Positions 26,401-35,764 of a DNA stretch of 61,640 nt are shown one piece after another. A program made the translations under genes and the position numbers. The DNA comes from an uncultured Neomegalonema sp. (lineage in GTDB: Bacteria > Pseudomonadota > Alphaproteobacteria > Rhodobacterales > Rhodobacteraceae). Numbering within the stretch: the stretch's first letter is position 1; each line of letters begins with the position of its first letter. The stretch covers positions 1 through 61,640 of the forward strand of contig CALGNO010000174.1 in assembly GCA_937958625.1 (NCBI GenBank), written 5' to 3'. The notes beneath the pieces were generated by a model. It was not told the origin of the DNA and searched no databases. It was given only the letters and a program-made list of their open reading frames with translations.

Positions 26401-27972
26401 GGTCACAAGTCCTGCCGATTGGAGACGATTTCGCCCGTTCCGGAATTCGTCGAGGACGGCGGATGGAGAGCTCAAGGTTTGATCGGCGCTCATGCGCGCA
26501 GCTACTTTGCCCAGAGCACTCCAGACCGACCAGCTTTCATCTTCCCCGACCTCCTTCTCCGCCAGATCAACGAGTTGCTCGATCAGATCATTGGATGTGG
26601 TAAAGGCCGGGGTATGCCCCGATGTGCCGACAAGGCGTACGAAGGCGGCGAGACAGGAGGGAAGACACAGGAGGTTGCGCTGTCTTTCCGTCAGCCCAGT
26701 CACCTCGATATCAGCTTTCCCAAGCGCGGGCTCGACATCGGCTTTCCAGTCCAACGAGGGCACCGTAATGGTCTTTGTCGTGTCGCTCTTCGCAAGCTGC
26801 TCGATGCGCGAATCATTGGTTAAATCGTAGTCACGACAGACGAGGACGACCTTCGCACCGCGCAGGCGTTCATTGGATTGGATCAACCGGAAAACCAATT
26901 CCTTAGCAGCCCGCCGCCGTCCCGAAGCATCGCTCACGGCGTCCAGCTGATCGACAATCAGCACAGGCTGTTTTGCGGAACCTGGGTTCGCCAGCACGCT
27001 GGTCGGATCGCTTTCGAGATCAAGGAGCTCTTCTCCAAGTTCGACGGGGCGGGAGAGGGAGAGGTACCGATCAAGCCGAAACGGTAGCACGGTCACGCCT
27101 CGTTTCCGGAGCCCTTTCGAGAGCTCCGCGACCACGAAACTCTTACCGGTACCGGCACCGCCAGAAAAGAAGAGGTGTCGCTCGGAACCGTTTTCATACC
27201 AGTCCAGCGCCACTTCGACGATCTCGGACCGGTCGATCACCACGTTGGGTCGCCGCGAAGCGTCCTGCTCCAAGAAGGAGTCTGCGGCGGCATCGATGCT
27301 CTGGCGGACCGTTGGATCGAGGGCATTTGCTCGGGGCATCAGGCCGTAGCCGGGGAGCGCGCTCCGCATTTCCTCCGTCGTCGTCCTACGCGTCAGCCGA
27401 TCCCTTGAATAGCGCTGGAGCGCATCTCCCAAATCCGTTTGTCCGACGAAAAGTAGCGCTGCCATCTCGTTCAAAGCGCGCATGATGAAATCTGGAGAAA
27501 CCGTCTCGGTCCGGCATCGTTTGAGCCATTCACAGGCCCGCCACTCATCGATGTTCCAGAGCGCGACGAGGGTCTTAAAATCCGTCGAATCGTTCTTCGA
27601 AAGGGCATCACGGAAATCACCGATACTATCGGTGAGCCGAGCCTTGTTGCCGAGCGTCCTGAATGCCTGCGCATCGGCATCACTTACGAAAACGCCATGG
27701 TTGTTCTCGTCGGGCAATTTCTTGGCGAAGGCTGAAAGAACACCTGCACTCTCAAGGCGGTTGATCGTCCACTGCCCGCCTGTGCCGCGCATCTTGCATT
27801 GGTGCCATTCGACTCGCTTACCGACTTCCAGAAAGAACTCGAAGCCTTGATCCGATATCGGCTCGCCTGTGATTGCTTGAGCGTTGGCGGTATAGACGGA
27901 TAGGAATTGTCGGGCGACCCAAAGATCTTCGTAATCGTTGCCGAGCTTATCGGCAATACCGCCTGGGATCAT
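23443..27972 (-). CDS. Large STAND-type NTPase with N-terminal PD-(D/E)XK/Cap4-like nuclease domain; candidate anti-phage protein (1509 aa)
   Basis: N-term GGIADKLGNDYEDLWVARQFL...EFFLEVGKRVEWHQCKM; P-loop FFSGGAGTGKSFVVAEL; Walker B VLIVDQLDAVSD; long helical C-terminus. Confidence 0.65.
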   Translation of the reverse strand: MIPGGIADKLGNDYEDLWVARQFLSVYTANAQAITGEPISDQGFEFFLEVGKRVEWHQCKMRGTGGQWTINRLESAGVLSAFAKKLPDENNHGVFVSDADAQAFRTLGNKARLTDSIGDFRDALSKNDSTDFKTLVALWNIDEWRACEWLKRCRTETVSPDFIMRALNEMAALLFVGQTDLGDALQRYSRDRLTRRTTTEEMRSALPGYGLMPRANALDPTVRQSIDAAADSFLEQDASRRPNVVIDRSEIVEVALDWYENGSERHLFFSGGAGTGKSFVVAELSKGLRKRGVTVLPFRLDRYLSLSRPVELGEELLDLESDPTSVLANPGSAKQPVLIVDQLDAVSDASGRRRAAKELVFRLIQSNERLRGAKVVLVCRDYDLTNDSRIEQLAKSDTTKTITVPSLDWKADVEPALGKADIEVTGLTERQRNLLCLPSCLAAFVRLVGTSGHTPAFTTSNDLIEQLVDLAEKEVGEDESWSVWSALGKVAARMSADQTLSSPSAVLDEFRNGRNRLQSAGLVTVDHGQIQFQHESYFDVIYARDFVATGKRLEDWLTDDEQQLFRRTQVRQILAYMRLSAPADYRRDLRSILSNPDIRYHIKDAVASWLSDLTGPTGFELDAVLSLSGAGKPDRLTRKAIFGKGWLGILISSGILDEWLRQDEPWKNCALTRLRIGMENDPRSCTDVLRRFLLDRPDETVNVLNNLGFLRVEREADLVADFLCELIATLPARAFETDQRFDKIWAGWSGKHASVGARIMAAWYRRWMVLNPLEQPFLKEGSERRRPDYHAKEMVEKAPGAFLTEVGPLFLEALARPRDGWSHAGELMWEVSIRSETWGGLVTDSLKAVANDAPEVARKFASLIAPDCDPVLLRYRLAAIASGGEACADFFVEVIDHPNLFEAGGYTLRWKGAAEAARAVRPFLRDLDWQRLEDRVFTYRPEHERIARIVRESKAEGRALREIVRDDPWLTYELRRNGYEQWAIAQHIGFKVFSSRYQAQLNVLKRKFVNEPEPKEETSKGGTVGSPIKSDALEKMNDAAWLSAMRSYDSEDSREYLDDYVRGGARELAHVLRERTKQEPERFAALLYQIPSDINPVYPAEILEGLRGSDLPDEDLLCALQYVGTFPSDDGERAFIYLVSSRPALLLDDRVFLRVIDLVKNGPPPSFGRSDDDDPNELQGAYSVETIFDRHSGGGFYSYGSAGCRLAALKAVNAALWEKSLRYEELADLVDERVDEEADSDVLALLVEPILAISTQERERGFILLARLARRDLRIVATQPAIRGYNWARCQRSEHLEFLYTAMFSHGHPALEALALLWMSGEVLIGERPLNDYEPYMSDSAIARRAAALAAKDFLYDIHGAELAMTWLETFASDDDPDVKRQAYRLDWHAILEEGGKPLRLVEQFIASEAFLQRSERLTMRLDDLADQHPRLALEASKRLVAFGEDDDEFIRTQMGHGALTNVGKMIMGAYEGFGDDAPERQDALDLFDRFLAADIYDVDQVITRYERH

Positions 27973-28388
27973 TAGTTGCTTCCTGTCAATGCGCTGAGGC
28001 TCAAGGAGTTGCGGTCAATTGCTACAATCTGCTCCACTCCAAAGTTATGCAATCCACTGAACCCGTCTTCCGACGTTTAAACCCTTCTTGTGAGGTTTCG
28101 GAGGCCTCGAATTTAGCTGCTTTCAGTCGCAATCATCCCAGCCCGCTTCTCGGTTCAGAGAGCCATAGTTTGAATTTTGGGCAGCTGTCGCCGTCAGTAC
28201 AATCGAATTTGCTGAGGCATTCGACCGTGTGAGATCGACGTTCCACTCCAAAGCTAGAACGCGTTGCACATCCATTCGCGTGGCCCGTCACAATATGTCC
28301 CGCTTTCAATAACGAATGTCTGCCGAACGCTAAAAAGGAAAGGGATTGGCAAAAAAAGGAAACCCTTCTGGCATTTCACAGAAAAAGA

Positions 28389-28464
28389 TGGCTGGGGCGG
28401 CAGGATTCGAACCTGCGCTCTTCGGTACCAAAAACCGCTGCTTTACCAGCTAAGCTACGCCCCA
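28389..28464 (-). tRNA. tRNA-Gln (anticodon UUG)
   Basis: TGGGGCGTAGCTTAGCTGGTAAAGCAGCGGTTTTTGGTACCGAAGAGCGCAGGTTCGAATCCTGCCGCCCCAGCCA folds as a cloverleaf; CCA encoded. Confidence 0.93.
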
Positions 28465-28577
28465 TTGCGCGGGAGAACACTAGCGGCGGTCGCGCGGGGA
28501 TTCAAGCGTATGAAATTGCGCCGCGTCACTTTTCGTCCCTTGCATCCAGGCGGCGCTATTTCTATAGGTCTCGCAGT

Positions 28578-28654
28578 CGGAGTGTAGCTCAGCTTGGTAG
28601 AGCGCTGCGTTCGGGACGCAGAGGTCGCAGGTTCGAATCCTGCTACTCCGACCA
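28578..28654 (+). tRNA. tRNA-Pro (anticodon CGG)
   Basis: CGGAGTGTAGCTCAGCTTGGTAGAGCGCTGCGTTCGGGACGCAGAGGTCGCAGGTTCGAATCCTGCTACTCCGACCA. Confidence 0.95.
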
Positions 28655-28690
28655 TTTCCCATCCCTTCGGTCGAACACGCGGTCAGATAC

Positions 28691-29695
28691 TCAGGCGCTC
28701 AGAATATCCGCGAGCAGAACCGGCTGGCCCGCCTGGACCGACTGTGTCGCCGCATCGGCCATGGCCAGCGCCAGCACACCATCATCGAGCGTTATCGGCA
28801 CCGGCGTCCCGCCCTTAACGGCCTCGACGAAGGCGGCCCATTCGGCCTCGTAGGCGGCCATATACCGCTCCAGGAAAAAGTGCATCGGCTTCGCGCCGGT
28901 GACACCGGCAGCGGTCGATTTCACCACGCTGTTTTCCAGCATATTCCCGGCCTGCAACAATCCGCCGGACCCGAGCAATTCCACACGCTGATCATACCCG
29001 AAGGCAGCGCGGCGAGAGTTCTTGATCACCGCCAGGCGCCCGTCTGCATAGGTCAGGGTCGCAACCGCCGTATCGACATCCCCCGCCGCCCCGATTGCAG
29101 GATCGACGAGGGACGATCCAAAGGCCGACACGGCAACCGGTGCCGCGCCCATGAAGAACGTCGCCATGTCAAAATCATGGATCATCATATCGCGGAACAG
29201 GCCCCCCGACACTTCGATATAGGCGACCGGCGGCGGCGCAGGATCGAAGGACGTGATCGACAACAGCTCTGCCTTGCCGATCTCTCCGGCATCGAGGGCG
29301 GCTTTCATCGCGCCGAAATTCGGATCGAACCGGCGATTAAAGCCGACCATCACCGGCTGGCCGGTTGCCGCAGCGGCGGTCTGGCAAGCGCGGGCGCGGG
29401 GCAGGCTGAGGTCAACCGGCTTTTCGCACAGCACTGCCTTGCCCGCCGCCGTCGCCGCCTCGATCAAGGCCGAATGGGTATCGGTCGGCGTGGCAATCAG
29501 CACCGCGTCGATGGCGCTATCGGCGATGATATCCTCGGACGATCTGACCGCCGCTCCGTGCTGCGCCGCCAATGTCTCGGCATTCTCCGCTATGGCATCC
29601 GAGATCGCGACCAGAGCGCTGCCCGGATGCGCCGCAATGGTGCGCGCATGAACACCGCCGATACGCCCGACACCAAGCAACCCGACCTTGAGCAT
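28691..29695 (-). CDS. iolG: Gfo/Idh/MocA family oxidoreductase, inositol 2-dehydrogenase-like
   Basis: MLKVGLLGVGRIGGVHARTIAAHPGSALVAISD; VLCEKPVDLSL. Confidence 0.8.
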   Translation of the reverse strand: MLKVGLLGVGRIGGVHARTIAAHPGSALVAISDAIAENAETLAAQHGAAVRSSEDIIADSAIDAVLIATPTDTHSALIEAATAAGKAVLCEKPVDLSLPRARACQTAAAATGQPVMVGFNRRFDPNFGAMKAALDAGEIGKAELLSITSFDPAPPPVAYIEVSGGLFRDMMIHDFDMATFFMGAAPVAVSAFGSSLVDPAIGAAGDVDTAVATLTYADGRLAVIKNSRRAAFGYDQRVELLGSGGLLQAGNMLENSVVKSTAAGVTGAKPMHFFLERYMAAYEAEWAAFVEAVKGGTPVPITLDDGVLALAMADAATQSVQAGQPVLLADILSA

Positions 29696-29999
29696 GATTC
29701 CCCCTTCGATGATAATCGTCGCGATCACCCTATACGACTTTGCCCGCAGCACATGTCCGTGATGACGTTTCCGTCAATCGCCTCGGGCACGCGGCCACCC
29801 CCTACCCCGACAGCCAAGACCCCGGCAAGTGCCTGCAACGCTTAGGCGATGCGGGGAAAGCGGTTCTTGATGGGTGCGGCTGCGGGCGATTGCGGCGGGG
29901 CACTACCCACCCGCTTGCGCGGCGGGTCACGGCGATGCTACGGATTGTTTCATTGCCGGTGGGACTCCGGCCTTCGCAATACGGTCGGGAAAGAACTTT

Positions 30000-30515
30000 A
30001 TGGGCGAGCGCGCGAACAGCTATGATTACGAGGGCCTGCTGAAATGCGGTCGGGGCGAGTTGTTCGGCGAGGGCAATGCCCAACTGCCCGCCCCGCCGAT
30101 GCTGATGTTCGACCGCATCACCCATATCTCGGACGAGGGCGGCGCGCATGGCAAGGGTCAGGTGGTTGCCGAACTCGACGTGAACCCGGACCTGTGGTTC
30201 TTCAAATGCCATTTCCTCGGTGATCCGGTGATGCCGGGCTGCCTTGGGCTCGATGCCCTATGGCAGTTGACCGGGTTCTTTCTCGGCTGGAGCGGAATGC
30301 CGGGACGGGGCCGCGCGCTGGGCGTCGGACAGGTAAAATTCTCCGCCATGGTGACGCCCGAGGCCAAGCTGGTCCGCTATACCGTCGACGTAAAGCGCGT
30401 CATCGACCGCAAGCTGAAGATGGGCGTCGCCGACGGCACCATGGAAGTGGACGGCGAGACCGCCTACGTCACCGAAGACATGCGCGTGGGCCTCTTTGGC
30501 TCCGACGCCTCCTAA
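30000..30515 (+). CDS. fabA: 3-hydroxyacyl-ACP dehydratase FabA
   Basis: [29 protein letters not shown]. Confidence 0.95.
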   Translation: MGERANSYDYEGLLKCGRGELFGEGNAQLPAPPMLMFDRITHISDEGGAHGKGQVVAELDVNPDLWFFKCHFLGDPVMPGCLGLDALWQLTGFFLGWSGMPGRGRALGVGQVKFSAMVTPEAKLVRYTVDVKRVIDRKLKMGVADGTMEVDGETAYVTEDMRVGLFGSDAS

Positions 30516-30548
30516 GCCCCAAGCGACCCAAATACGTCAGGAATTGCC

Positions 30549-31766
30549 ATGCGCCGCGTCGTTGTCACCGGGATCGGTATCGTCTCCTCCATCGGCTCCG
30601 ATGCCGAAACCGTCACTGCCTCGCTGAAAAACGCGACCTCGGGCATCACCCATTCCGAAGAGCAGACCGAGCATGGCTTTCGCAGCCGGGTGGCCGGTCG
30701 GCCCGTGGTGGACATCGACGCCCATGTGCCGAAACGCGCGCGGCGGTTCATGGGGGATGGCGCGGCTTGGAACTACATCGCGATGCAGCAGGCGATTGAC
30801 GATTCCGGCCTTGGCGAAGACGAGGTCAGCCATGTGCGCACGGGCCTTGTCATGGGCTCCGGCGGTCCTTCTACCGTAGACCAAGTGCGCGCCGCCGACA
30901 TTGTCCGCGAAAAGGGCGCGCCGAAGCGGATCGGGCCATTCGCTGTGCCGCGCTGTATGTCGTCGACCAACTCGGCCACGCTGGCCACGCCGTTCAAGAT
31001 CAAGGGCGTGAACTATTCGATCTCCTCGGCCTGTTCGACCTCGGCCCATTGCATCGGCCACGGGGCAGAGCTGATCCAGTTCGGCAAGCAGGACATCGTC
31101 TTTGCCGGGGGCGGTGAAGACCTGCACTGGTCGCTGACCTGTCTGTTCGATGCCATGGCGGCGCTGTCCTCGAACTTCAACGATACCCCCGCCGCGGCCA
31201 GCCGCGCCTATGACGAAAACCGCGACGGGTTCGTCATCGGCGGCGGGGCCGGAACCGTGGTTCTGGAGGAATACGAGCGCGCGAAAGCACGCGGCGCGAC
31301 GATCTATGGCGAGTTGATCGGATACGGCGCGAACTCGGACGGGTTCGACATGGTGGCCCCGTCCGGCGAGGGCGCGGTGCGCTGTATGGAACTGGCCATG
31401 AGCACCATCGGCGACCGCAAGGTCAGCTATATCAACACCCACGGCACCTCCACCCCCGTGGGCGACGAGCGCGAAATGCAGGCCATGCGCGACACGTTCG
31501 GCGCGGGCAATATCCCCGACCTCAGCTCGACCAAGTCACTCACCGGACATTCGCTCGGCGCAACGGGCGTGCAGGAGGCGATTTATTGCCTGCTGATGAT
31601 GAAGCACGGCTTCAAGACGAAATCCGCCCATATCGAAACCCTCGACCCGGCCTTCGCCGACATCCCGATCCTGCGCGAGCGCAAGGATGAAGACGTCGAC
31701 GTCACCATGAGCAACAGCTTCGGCTTCGGCGGCACCAACGCGACGCTGGTATTCGGGAAGGTTTGA
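30549..31766 (+). CDS. fabB: Beta-ketoacyl-ACP synthase I FabB
   Basis: [47 protein letters not shown]. Confidence 0.95.
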   Translation: MRRVVVTGIGIVSSIGSDAETVTASLKNATSGITHSEEQTEHGFRSRVAGRPVVDIDAHVPKRARRFMGDGAAWNYIAMQQAIDDSGLGEDEVSHVRTGLVMGSGGPSTVDQVRAADIVREKGAPKRIGPFAVPRCMSSTNSATLATPFKIKGVNYSISSACSTSAHCIGHGAELIQFGKQDIVFAGGGEDLHWSLTCLFDAMAALSSNFNDTPAAASRAYDENRDGFVIGGGAGTVVLEEYERAKARGATIYGELIGYGANSDGFDMVAPSGEGAVRCMELAMSTIGDRKVSYINTHGTSTPVGDEREMQAMRDTFGAGNIPDLSSTKSLTGHSLGATGVQEAIYCLLMMKHGFKTKSAHIETLDPAFADIPILRERKDEDVDVTMSNSFGFGGTNATLVFGKV

Positions 31767-31779
31767 GGAGATACGCGAT

Positions 31780-32691
31780 TTGAAAAAATACTCCAGAACC
31801 AGCCAGTCTGTTATGTCGTCATGCCATAGATTCGAAACGAATACCTTTAACGAAGCCGACGTCCGCTCTATCATAATCGAGCAGCGCGAAATTTCCGGTT
31901 ATTTAATACGTGAAGTCGGAGATTTAATAGCCCACCCATCAAGAGACCGTGGCTTTTCTTATGATAAAGTATTTCAAATATTTTCTTCTATTCAATTTTT
32001 CAATACTTATAATGATAATGGAACTATAAAATCTCCGTCAATGTATGGCAAATGTGATTGGTGGCTCAAAGGTTATCTTTTAAAACAACTTGAGTTATCG
32101 AACCAAAAGCGTATAGTGAAGAAGCTAGGGATAAGCGTCAGAGAAATTAGAAGAAATTTAAAATCACTATTTCCAGAAGAAAATTTTCCGACAGAAGTTA
32201 CTCGCCCAATATCAATGAAAGATATGGCAATAATAAGTGAAATTTGCTCACATCTTTACACGCATAATATTTTTAAGATAGAAAACATAAGAAATGAGAT
32301 TAGGAAAATGCTCAAGGCGATTGGCCTTCCTATTGGTAAAAATTATATAGACGATTTTATCGTCTGTATATGTATTATATTAAATGGAACAGTATTCAAA
32401 TTGAAGAGAGAGAGCGTAGGCGATGCATCTATACATATAGAAAAAAACGAGTCTAGCGGCAATTCACCTCACGGTTTTTTTTCAGTATATGTCGCAGCAG
32501 ATACCCCGTCAGGTGGAAATAATGTTCGCTGGTCAATACCAATTTTGACAACAGACATTGCAACGAACGGCTATTTAGACAATAGCATGATTGAAATTGA
32601 TAGCTTTGGGGTTCAAAGATTTGATTTTTCTAGACAATTTGACTTCGTCAAATCACGGGATAGACCTATAGCTGCGGCGGCGTTGACTTGA
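31780..32691 (+). CDS. AT-rich orphan ORF (303 aa, TTG start) between fabB and fabI
   Basis: Complete ORF, 13 nt after fabB and 9 nt before fabI; strongly lower GC and AAA/ATA/TTT-rich codons compared with flanks. Confidence 0.65.
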   Translation: MKKYSRTSQSVMSSCHRFETNTFNEADVRSIIIEQREISGYLIREVGDLIAHPSRDRGFSYDKVFQIFSSIQFFNTYNDNGTIKSPSMYGKCDWWLKGYLLKQLELSNQKRIVKKLGISVREIRRNLKSLFPEENFPTEVTRPISMKDMAIISEICSHLYTHNIFKIENIRNEIRKMLKAIGLPIGKNYIDDFIVCICIILNGTVFKLKRESVGDASIHIEKNESSGNSPHGFFSVYVAADTPSGGNNVRWSIPILTTDIATNGYLDNSMIEIDSFGVQRFDFSRQFDFVKSRDRPIAAAALT

Positions 32692-32700
32692 GGGATTGAA

Positions 32701-33489
32701 ATGACCGGAATAATGCACGGCAAACGTGGGCTCGTTATGGGCGTCGCCAACGATCATTCCATCGCCTGGGGGATTGCGTCGATGTTGGCGGCCCATGGGG
32801 CCGAGATGGCGTTTACCTATCAGGGGGATGCGTTCGGAAAGCGTGTGCGGCCTCTGGCGGAGTCGGTCGGATCATCACTGGTTTTGCCTGCCGATGTGCA
32901 AGACCCCGAGAGCCTCGATAAGGTATTCGAGACGCTGGCGAGCGAATGGGGGCAGCTTGATTTTCTGGTCCACGCCATCGCCTATTCCAAGAAAGAGGAA
33001 CTCAAGGGCCGGTATTCCGATACCAGCCGCGAGAACTTTCTGAATACGATGGACATCTCCTGTTACTCGCTGACGGACCTGTCCCGGCGCGCGATGCCGT
33101 TGATGACCGAGGGCGGCTCGATCCTGACACTCACCTATCTCGGGGCCGAGCGGGTCTTGCCAAACTATAATGTCATGGGCGTGGCGAAGGCGGCGCTGGA
33201 GGCGAGCGTGCGCTATCTCGCCGCCGATCTCGGCAAGAACAATATCAGCGTCAATGCCGTCTCGCCGGGGCCAATGCGCACGCTGGCGGGGTCGGCGGTC
33301 GGGTCGGCGCGCAAGGTCTTCAAGTTCAACGCCGAGAATGCACCGCTGAAACGCACGGCGTCGCTGAAAGAGGTCGGCGGGGCCGCGCTTTACCTGCTGT
33401 CCGACCTTGGCGGCGGCACGACGGGCGAGACCATCTATGTCGATGGCGGCTATCATGCGATGGGTATGGTTGCGGAGGAAAACCTTTAA
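32701..33489 (+). CDS. fabI: Enoyl-ACP reductase FabI
   Basis: GKRGLVMGVANDHSIAWGIA; catalytic-region YNVMGVAKAALE; SPGPMRTLAGSAV. Confidence 0.93.
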   Translation: MTGIMHGKRGLVMGVANDHSIAWGIASMLAAHGAEMAFTYQGDAFGKRVRPLAESVGSSLVLPADVQDPESLDKVFETLASEWGQLDFLVHAIAYSKKEELKGRYSDTSRENFLNTMDISCYSLTDLSRRAMPLMTEGGSILTLTYLGAERVLPNYNVMGVAKAALEASVRYLAADLGKNNISVNAVSPGPMRTLAGSAVGSARKVFKFNAENAPLKRTASLKEVGGAALYLLSDLGGGTTGETIYVDGGYHAMGMVAEENL

Positions 33490-33681
33490 CCCGCTAACGG
33501 GGTGCAAATTGTTCTCTGTTCGCTGCACCGTTGAAAAACGCTGCCGAATCGACTATGTAGTCGCTGCGAAGCACTTTCTGATCTTGATCTACGCCTGTCC
33601 AAACGGCCGCAGCTCTCTCGATACGAAACCTGCGCCAAGCCGCTGCAATTCGTGGGCGGTGTTATGACAGGAGATACTCAC

Positions 33682-33891
33682 ATGGCTACTGGCACTGTGA
33701 AATGGTTCAACCCAACCAAAGGTTTTGGTTTCATTCAGCCCGACGGTGGCGGCAATGATGTGTTCGTTCACATCTCCGCTGTTGAGCGTGCAGGTCTTTC
33801 GACCCTGAACGAGAACCAGAAAGTCGAATACGAGCTGGAAACCGACCGTAGCGGTCGTTCTTCGGCTGGCGCTCTGTCCGTCGCTGACTGA
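33682..33891 (+). CDS. cspA: Cold-shock protein
   Basis: [38 protein letters not shown]. Confidence 0.95.
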   Translation: MATGTVKWFNPTKGFGFIQPDGGGNDVFVHISAVERAGLSTLNENQKVEYELETDRSGRSSAGALSVAD

Positions 33892-33928
33892 CACGCCGCT
33901 GCAATCTGTTGATTGCGTTTGAGATAGA

Positions 33929-33957
33929 AGCCGCCGGGCCACCCCGGCGGTTTTTTT
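33929..33957 (+). terminator. Intrinsic terminator after csp
   Basis: CCGCCGGG-CCAC-CCCGGCGG followed by TTTTTTT. Confidence 0.85.
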
Positions 33958-34600
33958 ATGTCAGGCTCTCGACCACTGCCCCCAGACACGCGCGCGGCAG
34001 GATCGTGACCACCCCCGGCTCGGCAAACCATGCGGCGATGCGGGTTGAGGCGGCTTCGTTCGAGACGCCGATTTGCCTGCCCCCCTCCATCAACAATCCG
34101 TCGATGGGCCAGCGCAGGCCCTTTGACCCGAGCGCCGGCACCCGACACACCGGATAGAACGAGACCCGCGTGCCCTCGGGCACTTCGGCGCCCCATTCCA
34201 GCGGCGCGGCAAAGACGACATCCTCAGCCCCGATCAGGATCGTCGGCCTGTCACTGGCGACAAGAGCGTGCATCGCCGCAAGGGTATGATCGAGCCGCCC
34301 GCCGAGAAAACCGATGCCGAGGCAAAGCGGCGCATCCACGGTTTGCAGGGCCTTTTCCAAATCCGTGCTGTCCTGTTCGTCCAGGGGCAGCCTCGTCACC
34401 GCATCCGGCACCGGAGCCGAGATCGAATCCATATCGCCAAGCACCGCCGCCGGCGTTTCGTCCCAGGACGATAGAGCATCAAATCCGCCATCGACCGCGA
34501 TCACCGCATCGGTGAAGCGCGCGGCTTGGTCAAAGTCTGCTCGCGTCGCCGGACCCGCTCCGACCAGCAAAACCGGCTCATCGAAGCAAAGCGCGCTCAT
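33956..34600 (-). CDS. thiN: Thiamine diphosphokinase
   Basis: AVIAVDGGFDAL; VLGDMDSIS; DSTDLEKAL; GGRLDHTLAAMHAL. Confidence 0.88.
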   Translation of the reverse strand: MSALCFDEPVLLVGAGPATRADFDQAARFTDAVIAVDGGFDALSSWDETPAAVLGDMDSISAPVPDAVTRLPLDEQDSTDLEKALQTVDAPLCLGIGFLGGRLDHTLAAMHALVASDRPTILIGAEDVVFAAPLEWGAEVPEGTRVSFYPVCRVPALGSKGLRWPIDGLLMEGGRQIGVSNEAASTRIAAWFAEPGVVTILPRACLGAVVESLT

Positions 34601-35112
34601 CGCTGGTTCAGGACGGCGCAGGCGCCCTCGGGAAAACAGCCGATACTCGCCGGGGCATCGGTTCGGCCCGTCCAACCCGGCGTATCGCGTAGGCGTCCGG
34701 TGAGCGGGTCGACCGTCGGCTCTGGTCTATCGCGCGAGAGATCGTCATCGGGCGTCGAGGCCGCGTGGCGCAGGCTATAGACCGGTTCGATTGCCTCGAT
34801 CACGGGCAAGGCCGAAGGCTGCTCCTCCGGGACCGGATCGAGAAATATGATCGGATCGCTGGGACTGCGCAGGCTGGCCGAGGCAGAGCCGCCGACAACC
34901 GGCGCATCGGGCATGACCGCAATCGGCTCGGGGCTTGGCTCGGTATCGGCGGGCACCGGGATTGGCGCGCTCTCAGCCGATTCAACCGGGTCAGGATCGG
35001 CGTCGAAGATCAAAACCCCCGGCGGCACGTCGAACAGGACGGGCTCCTCCTCCGCCATGACAGGCAGCGCTAGGGCGCTGGCAGCCGAGACTATGGCAAG
35101 AAACCGGATCAT
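34597..35112 (-). CDS. Hypothetical secreted/periplasmic protein
   Basis: Signal peptide MIRFLAIVSAASALALPVMAEEE; proline/acidic-rich body. Confidence 0.6.
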   Translation of the reverse strand: MIRFLAIVSAASALALPVMAEEEPVLFDVPPGVLIFDADPDPVESAESAPIPVPADTEPSPEPIAVMPDAPVVGGSASASLRSPSDPIIFLDPVPEEQPSALPVIEAIEPVYSLRHAASTPDDDLSRDRPEPTVDPLTGRLRDTPGWTGRTDAPASIGCFPEGACAVLNQR

Positions 35113-35151
35113 AACACGCTCGCCCCCTCCCGGATGCGTCGGAGCAAAAAG

Positions 35152-35442
35152 CTACGCCAAGGCAGGCAACAGGTCTTCCAATAACAACGTCCGCAGGAAC
35201 ATGACGATCAGCAACAGGACAAGCGGCGAGAAATCCAGCCCCCCCGCCGATGGCAGGATACGGCGGATCGGGGCCAGCATCGGATCGACCAGACTGTTGA
35301 TACCGGTATAGATCTGCCGCACGATATTGTTATTCAGGTTGATAATGTTGAACCCGACCAGAAAACTGAGGATCACATAGATCAACACCAGCCAGTAAAG
35401 CGCGGTGACGACGAAATCGACGAGAAAAAAGAGCGCGTTCAT
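35152..35442 (-). CDS. YggT family protein
   Basis: Short membrane protein with INSLVDPMLAPIRRILPSAGGLDFSPLVLLL. Confidence 0.88.
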   Translation of the reverse strand: MNALFFLVDFVVTALYWLVLIYVILSFLVGFNIINLNNNIVRQIYTGINSLVDPMLAPIRRILPSAGGLDFSPLVLLLIVMFLRTLLLEDLLPALA

Positions 35443-35545
35443 ACGGTCCTCGGGTTCGGGATGACGCTGCATGTTTACGCGCTGGGGCACCAAGCGGCAA
35501 GCCACGTGCCTTGCTTTCCCGCACAGGGGCGCTAGACACCCCTAC

Positions 35546-35764
35546 ATGGGATTACGCACACGCAAACTGGTCGGCAGCCTGATCATCTTTATCTGGCTTG
35601 TCGTGTTCAGCCTGGCCGCGATGGCCATTATCGCGCAATTCGAGCGCCAGCATATCATCGTCGAGACGCTGATCTATGCCGTGCTTGGCTTTGCGTGGAT
35701 TATCCCGCTGAAACCGGTTTTCGTCTGGATGGGCAAGGCACCGCGCCCACCCGAGGCCGAGTGA
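35546..35764 (+). CDS. DUF2842-like small membrane protein
   Basis: MGLRTRKLVGSLIIFIWLVVFSLAAMAI...GFAWIIPLKPVFVWMGK. Confidence 0.7.
   Translation: MGLRTRKLVGSLIIFIWLVVFSLAAMAIIAQFERQHIIVETLIYAVLGFAWIIPLKPVFVWMGKAPRPPEAE

Noticed and set aside
12900-28388. CRISPR array or CRISPR-associated transposon
   Set aside because: No regularly spaced identical repeats and no Cas-like ORFs; the only periodic array is three degenerate 20-bp units without spacers.
28389-28464. Tyrosine-integrase island with att direct repeat at tRNA-Gln
   Set aside because: No integrase ORF and no copy of the tRNA 3' end seen at the left side.
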